Shown here: piece after piece, positions 1 through 7,003 of the stretch
Layout of the letters: every line of letters starts with the position of its first letter
Numbering within the stretch: position 1 is the stretch's first letter
Assembly (NCBI GenBank): GCA_038250515.1
Contig: JBBSCG010000074.1
Span: forward strand, 1-7,003
From: JAICUY01 sp038250515
GTDB taxonomy: Bacteria > Chloroflexota > Limnocylindria > QHBO01
DNA: 7,003 nucleotides
Direction of reading: 5' to 3'
Notes under the pieces: model-generated
Seen by the model: the letters and a program-made list of their open reading frames with translations, nothing else
Told to the model about the DNA's origin: nothing
Database searches by the model: none
Program-made: the position numbers and the translations under genes

Positions 1-235
1 CTTCCGCGGTGCCACCCTGGTTCGGATCCGCCGAGCAGATCCGCGCTTGGTTCGAGCCCGATGCTAACGGTGGCTCACGTCCGTCGCCGCCTACTGCCCG
101 TATGGGGGTTCGGAGCGAAGCTCGCGGGTCCAGTTCGTCCGTGCGGTCCACGCCGGCTTGCACCATCCCGGCTCGCTGCTGTGGCCTGTCGAGGCGGAGT
201 ACTCGTCCCGGTCGACGCCTGTCGTGTTCGATTGA
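1..235 (-). promoter_or_regulatory. T-box riboswitch leader, tRNA-Trp specific (3' end beyond window)
   Basis: This untranslated leader senses uncharged tRNA and switches on the gene downstream of it, here off the left edge. On the minus strand the universal T-box AGGGTGGCACCGCGG is at 18-4. Stem III (CGGATC/GATCCG, 43-38 with 28-23) comes just before it. The conserved AGTAGG (95-90) and CCGTTA (70-65) elements lie further upstream. Stem I is readable: CGGG/CCCG (210-207 with 128-125), then the specifier loop with AGTA (203-200) facing GAAC-TGG-A, then TCCG/CGGA (198-195 with 141-138), CCAC/GTGG (184-181 with 151-148), and the distal hairpin GCCGG/CCGGC (172-168 with 156-152). The AGCGA bulge and the TGGTGCAA loop supply the paired T-loop platform. 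The specifier TGG at 132-130 reads Trp, and the bulge TGGC (14-11) would pair with a GCCA tRNA end, as in tRNA-Trp. The 3' antiterminator arm, any terminator and the target gene are outside the window, so transcriptional versus translational control cannot be told. trpS is the first guess for the target. Confidence 0.93.
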
Positions 236-241
236 GCGCGC

Positions 242-270
242 ATCATGAGCCGACGGCGCGATGGCGTCAA
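242..270 (-). promoter_or_regulatory. Sigma-70-type promoter of the T-box leader
   Basis: On the minus strand TTGACG (270-265, 5 of 6 matches to the -35 consensus) is followed after exactly 17 bases by CATGAT (247-242, 4 of 6 matches to the -10 consensus). A start near 235 would leave roughly 25 bases before the first stem I helix at 210, which is a normal T-box leader geometry. The agreement between promoter position and riboswitch start supports both calls. The transcription start itself is inferred. Confidence 0.7.
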
Positions 271-510
271 GGCGGATGCGGTCGGCTCTACCCATTGCGA
301 CCATGGGCGACGCCTGCTGCCCAGCGGGTGCAGAGGATCATCGACGCCCCGAAGGTCGTAGTTCCTTGCGAGCAGCTGTTCGGGCGGTTTTGGTGGGCTG
401 CCGTCGCTAATGCTCCACGTCAGAACCGTTCTCTGCGCCACCGCTGAGCGCAGCTCAGCCTTTACTGCGCTTCCGCGGAATCGTTATCTGAGCGGCGACA
501 GCATCCGGCG
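271..510. other. Intergenic stretch without a recognisable gene
   Basis: The long reading frames crossing this stretch are rich in Arg, Ser and Pro, carry no family motif, and run on into the T-box leader or promoter, so they look like GC-rich artefacts. Visible structure is limited to the hairpin at 443-459 and a perfect ten-base palindrome TTCCGCGGAA at 471-480. Regulatory DNA upstream of the T-box promoter could lie in the left part, but no operator is clear. Confidence 0.6.
443..459. repeat. Perfect 7-bp hairpin with GCA loop
   Basis: GCTGAGC (443-449) and GCTCAGC (453-459) are exact reverse complements separated by GCA. On the plus strand the stem is followed by CTTTA, too short a T run for a convincing intrinsic terminator. 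On the minus strand, the direction of both flanking transcription units, no T run follows. It could be a weak terminator or a protein-binding palindrome; the function is unknown. Confidence 0.45.
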
Positions 511-696
511 GAGATACCGGGTCTCATGGGGAGCGATATGCGCCGACGAGCGGCGGCCGTCGAGATAACGGGTCCCAGCGGAATCGGTATGCGTTCTTCC
601 AGGGGCGGCGGCTGAGATAGCGGGTCCCAGCGGAACCGCTATGCGCTTGGCGGGTAACGCGGCCCACATAGCGGGTCCCAGCGGAACCGGTAGACG
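511..696. repeat. Four imperfect 32-base direct repeats at 51-52 base spacing
   Basis: Copies are at 511-542, 562-593, 614-645 and 665-696. Start-to-start distances are 51, 52 and 51. Copies 2 and 3 match at 29 of 32 positions, copies 3 and 4 at 27, copies 1 and 2 at 25. The shared core of copies 2-4 is CGGGTCCCAGCGGAA. Spacers of 19-20 bases are unrelated. Each unit has a palindromic frame, perfect in copy 3 as ATAGCGG (617-623), 12 bases, CCGCTAT (636-642), and degraded in the others. The period is close to five turns of B-DNA, so all copies would face the same side of the helix, as expected for an array of protein-binding sites. Candidates are the multiple transposase-binding repeats inside the ends of IS21-like or Tn7-like elements, a regulator array, or a family of interspersed palindromic repeats. 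No transposase is visible in the window. Confidence 0.85.
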
Positions 697-730
697 CGCG
701 CTGAGTAGTAGCGGCCGCCACGCAGCGCAA

Positions 731-2278
731 CTACGCCTCCATGCGCAACTCTTCGAGGTCGAGCTCACGCTCCAGGCGACGCAGCACGTCGTCGTTGATC
801 TCGCCGCTGTCGCGGAGATGGATGACGGCGAGGCGCTCCGCCTCGATCACCTCGTGGCGAATCTGCTGGTGCTCGAGCAGCTCCTGGTCGGCCGCCTCGT
901 CGTTCGGATCGGCGTTGGCGTGCTCCGTCCGATGCTCGTACCGCTCCGCCAGCTGCTGCACCAGCGGCACGTGGTCAGGCCACTCCCGGCGCAGGCCGGC
1001 GATCCGGCTCAGCGCCGCCTCGGTTGCGACCTGGCGCGCGCGGGCCTCTTCTTCAACGAATTCAGTGTCGCCGGTGAAGCCAAGCCGCCGGATGAGGATC
1101 GGCAGCGTCAGTCCCTGGCCAACCAGGGTCACCAGGATGACGGAGAAGGCCGCAAAGATGATCAGCTCCCGCGCGGGAAAGTCTTTCGTTGGCAGCGCCA
1201 GCGCGGCTGCCAGCGACACGGAGCCGCGCATGCCCGCCCACGAGACCACCAGCAGGCCCTTCCAGCCTGGATAGCGGTGCCCGGGACGGCGCCGGCCGAG
1301 CCATGACGTTGCGTACGTGCTCAAGAAGATCCAGCCGATGCGCACCAGCACGACCACTGCGGTCACCACGCCGCCGACCAGCAGGAACTCGCTCAGCGAG
1401 CGGCCGCCGGAGCCGAGGATCGCGGGCAGCTGAAGCCCGATCAGCACGAACACGAAGGCGTTGATCAGGAAGATGACCATCTCCCACACCGAGCCCGCCG
1501 AAACGCGCGACTGCGACGTCAGGACGCGCGCCGCGCCGCGGCCGAGCATCAGCCCGGCGGTCACGCAGGCAAGGACCCCGGAAACTCCGAGGCGCTCGGC
1601 GGGCAGATACGCGGCGAACGGCGCGATGAGGCTGACGGTGGTCTCGACCGGCGCATCGTTCAGGCGGCCAACCACCTGCAGGATCAGCCAGCCGACGACG
1701 AGGCCGATGACGACCCCACCCACCAGCGTCACCAGCAGCTGCACGCCTGCCTGCTCCACCACGAATGCGCCTCCAGCGGCGCCGAGCGCGACGCGATACG
1801 CGGTCGGCGCCGTGGCGTCGTTGACCAGGCTCTCGCCCTCCAGGATCACGACGGCGCGTCGGGGCAGGCCGACCCGCTGCGCGATGGCCGTGGCGGCGAT
1901 CGCATCGGGCGGAGCCACGATCGCGCCCAGCACGAATGCCGCGGGCCAGCCGATCTCGGGCAGCAGTCAATGGGCGACGATGGCCACCACCGTCATGGTG
2001 ATCAGCACGAGCACGAATGCGAGCTGGCCGATCTGGCGAATGTTGGCGCGCAGGTCCCGGAACGAGGTGAAGAAGGCGGCCGAGAAGATGATCGGTGGCA
2101 GGAAGATGAGCAGCACCAGCTCGGGCTGGAGTGCCACGCGCGGCAAGCCGGGCACAAGGCCCAGCAGCAGGCCGCCGATGACCATCAGGATGGGATACGG
2201 CACGCCCACGCGTCGCGACAGCGTGGAGATCAGGGCGACCACCACGAGCAGGCCCAGGACGAGCTCGATCTCCCCCAC
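731..2278 (-). pseudogene. CPA1-family Na+/H+ antiporter, interrupted by one in-frame TGA
   Basis: This encodes a membrane sodium/proton exchanger (Na_H_Exchanger domain, bacterial CPA1/NhaP-like) that expels Na+ in exchange for H+. The 516-codon frame matches the usual family length of about 520 residues. Family hallmarks are in order: the hydrophobic N-terminus with PYPILMVIGGLLLG, FLPPIIFSAAFFTS, GAIVAPPDAIAATA (about residues 118-131), the ion-binding pair ND in EGESLVNDAT (N153, D154), GMRGSVSLAAALALP, and a charged cytosolic tail ending DLEELRMEA before a TAG stop. I chose GTG 2278 because VGEIELVLGLLVVVAL is where family members begin; an ATG at 2329 would add 17 unmembrane-like residues and overlap the glgX start codon. 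TGA at codon 104 (1969-1967) splits the gene into an N-terminal fragment (1967-2278) and a downstream frame whose first start is GTG 1933 with no evident ribosome site. No other lesion is seen, so decay, if real, is recent. Confidence 0.85.
1967..1969 (-). other. In-frame TGA in antiporter at an expected Trp codon
   Basis: Read on the minus strand, the context is GTC GCC CAT TGA CTG CTG CCC GAG, giving VAH-stop-LLPEIGWPAAF. The frame on both sides is the same and both sides match the family. My memory of family members has residues such as HWLLP here, so one G-to-A change (TGG to TGA) would explain it. The following base is C, a weak termination context known from the prfB frameshift site (TGAC). 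TGA ends glgX and treY normally, which argues against genome-wide reassignment. Confidence 0.9.
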
Positions 2279-2295
2279 GGCGGAAGGGCAGCCGG

Positions 2296-2310
2296 GCGAG
2301 GGCCCCTCGC
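2296..2310. promoter_or_regulatory. Perfect 7-1-7 palindrome, candidate operator
   Basis: GCGAGGG (2296-2302) and CCCTCGC (2304-2310) are exact reverse complements around a single C. The site lies in the 49-base divergent gap between the antiporter GTG and the glgX ATG, ending five bases before the glgX -10 box, so a bound repressor would cover the -35/-10 spacer. It could control both divergent genes. A chance palindrome in GC-rich DNA is possible. Confidence 0.5.
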
Positions 2311-2314
2311 GTGC

Positions 2315-2320
2315 TACGGT
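2315..2320 (+). promoter_or_regulatory. -10 box (TACGGT) of a probable leaderless glgX promoter
   Basis: TACGGT fits the TANNNT form of the -10 hexamer and ends seven bases before the glgX ATG, the spacing expected if transcription starts at or beside the A of the start codon. No Shine-Dalgarno sequence precedes that ATG, which agrees with leaderless translation. No good -35 hexamer is seen near 2292-2297, so an activator or extended contacts may be needed. Confidence 0.55.
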
Positions 2321-2327
2321 CCGCGAC

Positions 2328-4428
<2,101 letters not shown>

Positions 4429-4439
<11 letters not shown>

Positions 4440-6630
4440 GCCGCGGGCCACCTATCGGCTCCAGCTCCGGTCGGAATTCCGCTTCGCGGAGGCGGCCGAC
4501 CTGATTCCCTACCTGGCGGAGCTGGGCATCAGCCACGTCTACAGCTCGCCGGTGCTGCAGGCCGTGCCCGGGAGCACGCACGGCTACGACGTGGTGGATC
4601 ACGCCGCGTTCAGCGCCGAGCTGGGCGGCGAGGCCGGTTTCTCAAACCTTGTCGCGGCTCTGCGTGCGCACGGCATGGGACTGCTCCTCGACATCGTGCC
4701 GAACCACATGGCGATCGCCAGTCCGGCGAATCGCTGGTGGGGGGACGTCCTGACTCATGGGCGGCAGAGCCGCCATGCGCCCGCCTTCGACATCGACTGG
4801 CAGCCGTCGGAGCCGCCCATGCGCGACACGATCCTTGGCTACCGCCGCTTCTTCGATGTCGACACGCTCATCGGTCTGCGGGTGGAGGACCCCGCCGTAT
4901 ACGAAGCGACCCACGAGCTGATCTTGGCGCAGGTGAGGGCCGGAGCGGTCGACGGACTGCGCGTTGACCACCCTGACGGAATGCGCGACCCGACCGGCTA
5001 CTTCGAGCGACTGCGCGCCGAGGCGCCGGATGCCTGGCTGCTGGCCGAGAAGATCCTGGCGCCAGACGAGGCGCTCCCGGAGGCCTGGCCGATCGAGGGT
5101 ACGACCGGCTACGACTTCGCAAACCTGGCGCTGGGCCTCTTCGTGGACCCTGCCGGCGAGGCGCCGCTGACCGAGCTGTACCAGGCGTTCATCGGCGAAA
5201 CGGCGTCGTGGGATGACGTCGCGCGCGCGTCGAAGCTGCTCGTGCTGCACGACAGGCTGGGCAGCGACCTCAACCGGCTGGCGGCGCTCTTCCTTGCCAT
5301 CTGCGAGGCGGATCGGCGGCATCGCGACTACACGCGCCACGAGCTGCGCGAAGCGCTCACCGAGGTGCTTGCCTCGTTTGAGGTGTATCGGACGTACGTC
5401 AGGGCGGAGTCCAACGCAGTGACCGATACCGATGCGCGGCGCATTCGCGCCGCGGTGGCGGGGGCGGCTGCGCATCGGTCCGACATGGATCCCGAGCTCT
5501 TCGACTTCCTGGAGCGCATCCTGACCCTGCGGTACCGTGGCGCGGGCGCCGGCGAGCTGGCGATGCGATTTCAGCAGCTCAGCGGGCCGGCCATGGCGAA
5601 GGGCGTCGAGGACACGGCCTTCTACCGATACAACCGGTTTGTCGCTCTCAACGAGGTCGGCGGCGATCCCGGGCGCTTCGGCCGATCCGTCGACGAGTTT
5701 CATGCGTGGTGCGCCTCGGCGTCGCGGCGGACCATCCTGGCGGGCACCACCCACGACACCAAGCGGGGGGAGGACGTCCGGGCGCGGCTGGTGCTCCTGT
5801 CGCAGCTCCCCGGTGAGTGGCGCGCGGCGGTGGAGCGCTGGTCGGCGCTGGCCGATCGCTTCCGCACTGCCGGCTTGCCCGACCGAAACGCCGAGTACCT
5901 GCTCTACCAGACGCTGGTCGGCGCGTGGCCCATCTCGGTCGAGCGGGCTGTGGCGTACGCGCAGAAGGCGGCGCGCGAGGCGAAGCTGCACACCTCGTGG
6001 ACGGCGCCTGACGAGCGCTACGAGACCGCGCTCGAGTCGTTCGTGCATGGCCTGCTGGACGATTCCACGTTCATCGACGATGTCGGCGCATTCGTGGAGA
6101 CGCTCGAGGACGCGGCGCGACGCACGTCGTTGTCGCTCCTGCTGCTGCGGCTCACGGCCCCGGGCGTGCCGGACATCTACCAGGGCAGCGAGCTGTGGGA
6201 TCGGTCGTTGGTGGATCCGGACAACCGCCGTCCGGTGGACTTCGAGGCGCGACGCCGGCTGCTCGGTGAGGTGATGCACATGTCGGCCGTCGAGGCCTGG
6301 GATCGTGCCGCCGAGGGCGTCGCGAAGCTGTGGCTGCTGCAGCACGTCCTCGCGCTCCGTGCTCGACGGCCCGAAGCGTTCGACGGCTCGTACCAGCCCC
6401 TGGTCGTCGAGGGAGCGATGCATGATCGCGTTGTCGCGTTCGTGCGTGACGGTTCGCTGGCGATCGTTGCGCCGGCCCTGGTGGTGGACCTGGATGCATG
6501 GGCCGATACCGCACTCCCGCTTCCCGACGGGCAGTGGCATGACGTGCTGGGCGACCGGGGGGTCGGCGGCCGCGTCCCGCTCGCCGAGCTGCTCGCGACC
6601 TTCCCGGTCGCCCTGCTGGAGCGGCGATGA
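4429..6630 (+). CDS. treY: Maltooligosyltrehalose synthase TreY (GH13), compact form
   Basis: TreY rearranges the reducing-end alpha-1,4 bond of a maltooligosaccharide to alpha,alpha-1,1, giving maltooligosyltrehalose for cleavage by TreZ. The product is 733 residues. It opens with the TreY signature ATYRLQL, then YLAELGISHVYSSPVLQAVPGSTHGYDVVDH and LDIVPNHMA. The catalytic set is present: D180 in GLRVDHPDG, E207 in LLAEKIL and D443 in TTHDTKRGEDVRARL. AMAKGVEDTAFYRYNR and APGVPDIYQGSELWDRSLVDPDNRRPVD are also diagnostic. Only 13 residues separate FDIDW (ends W124) from YRRFFDV (starts Y138), where most TreY proteins I know carry roughly 80-100 residues including the VLLPVLG-type segment. The gap is in frame with no sign of damage. 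GTG 4429 is the likely start, overlapping glgX by 11 bases with no ribosome site, which suggests coupling. The gene ends in an ATGA overlap with malQ. Confidence 0.95.
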
Positions 6631-7003
6631 CCGACTTCGCGGCCTCCGGCTGGGGGCTCGTCCGCGGTTACCTGAGCACCACCGGTGAGTGGCGCACGCT
6701 GGCACCCGACGTCGAGCGCGGGATCCTCGAAGCCATGGAGGTCGAGCCGGGCGAGCCGCGTCCCGCGTCACCGGTGCGCCTGGTCGCGGCGGGCGACCCG
6801 TCGCCGGGCCTCGGGGAGCTGATCCTCGAGGACGGCACCGCGTTGGGCACGCTGGATCGGTTGCCAATTGACCTGCCGTACGGTTACCACCGCCTGGTCA
6901 GCGACGATGGCGAGCTGCTGCTGATCGCCGCGCCGCTGCGCTGTCCGCTGCCCGCCGAACGCGCGTGGGGCTGGGCGGCGCAGCTGTACGCGGTGCGTTC
7001 CGC
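6627..7003 (+). CDS. malQ: 4-alpha-glucanotransferase MalQ (GH77), N-terminal part, runs off the right edge
   Basis: MalQ (amylomaltase) transfers maltodextrin segments between chains, lengthening short ones and releasing glucose. Only the first 125 codons are in the window; the catalytic residues are beyond it. The identification rests on LPIDLPYGYHRL (about residues 80-91), then LLIAAPLRCPLP and RAWGWAAQLYAVRS at the end, the order that leads into the GH77 barrel in MalQ proteins. The ATG overlaps the treY TGA by four bases (ATGA). GGAG at 6618-6621, five bases before the ATG, is the clearest Shine-Dalgarno sequence in the operon, so malQ may load ribosomes on its own as well as by coupling. 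TreZ was considered for this position, but no TreZ motifs appear. Confidence 0.88.
   Translation, partial: MTDFAASGWGLVRGYLSTTGEWRTLAPDVERGILEAMEVEPGEPRPASPVRLVAAGDPSPGLGELILEDGTALGTLDRLPIDLPYGYHRLVSDDGELLLIAAPLRCPLPAERAWGWAAQLYAVRS

Noticed and set aside
18..60. Two tRNA-like T-loop motifs (GGTTCGGATCC and GGTTCGAGCCC) on the plus strand
   Set aside because: Neither has a five-pair T stem or an acceptor stem. Both are the complement of T-box leader segments.
9..447. Overlapping reading frames of 79-128 residues on both strands
   Set aside because: They have low-complexity Arg/Ser/Pro composition and no family motif, and they overlap the T-box leader and its promoter, whose base pairing explains the sequence better.
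443..465. Intrinsic terminator on the plus strand
   Set aside because: The stem is good, but only three T bases follow and no plus-strand gene ends nearby.
511..696. Possible CRISPR array
   Set aside because: The spacers are only 19-20 bases, the repeats differ at up to several positions between neighbours, and no cas gene is present; a CRISPR would have near-identical repeats and spacers of about 30 bases or more.
1967..1969. TGA read as selenocysteine or a genome-wide TGA-to-Trp code
   Set aside because: TGA ends glgX and treY at sensible places overlapping the next start, and Trp elsewhere is TGG. A membrane-segment position is not a known selenocysteine site, and I see no convincing hairpin just downstream.
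1461..2327. Upstream in-frame extension of glgX by nearly 290 codons
   Set aside because: The extension is antisense of the antiporter and Thr/Arg/Ser-rich. GlgX proteins begin at the residues encoded from 2328.

Overview
The window is high-GC bacterial DNA with strong third-position G/C bias. A full-length T-box leader combined with a TreX/TreY/MalQ-type glucan cluster and a leaderless-looking promoter fits a GC-rich Chloroflexota or related lineage better than a typical actinobacterium. This placement is an inference and is held loosely.

Left edge (1-270, minus strand): there is no protein gene here. The stretch is a T-box riboswitch leader reading leftwards out of the window, with its own promoter at 242-270. 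Stem I, the AGTA/GAA specifier-loop motif, the distal double-loop, stem III and the universal T-box sequence can all be read. The specifier triplet is TGG (Trp) and the T-box bulge is TGGC, which matches the G73 discriminator of bacterial tRNA-Trp. The gene it controls lies beyond base 1 and is probably trpS or a tryptophan synthesis or transport gene.

Intergenic stretch (271-730): no gene is recognisable. It holds one short perfect hairpin (443-459) and an array of four imperfect 32-base repeats spaced 51-52 bases apart (511-696).

CPA1 sodium/proton antiporter (731-2278, minus strand): the reading frame is complete and family-like from end to end, but one in-frame TGA stands at codon 104, where the family context suggests Trp (TGG). 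The neighbouring genes use TGA as a normal stop, so this is a fresh nonsense mutation, a read-through site or a sequence error, not a changed genetic code.

Alpha-glucan/trehalose cluster (2328-7003, plus strand): glgX/treX (debranching enzyme), treY (maltooligosyltrehalose synthase) and the start of malQ (4-alpha-glucanotransferase) are packed with 11-base and 4-base overlaps, so they are very likely one translationally coupled operon. GlgX releases linear maltodextrins from glycogen, MalQ adjusts their length, and TreY turns the reducing end into a trehalose unit. The partner hydrolase TreZ is not in the window. The operon starts from a compact divergent region with a TANNNT -10 box seven bases before the glgX ATG and a perfect 7-1-7 palindrome just upstream of that box. 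TreY is unusually compact: about 80-100 residues normally found between its FDIDW and YRRFFD motifs are missing.
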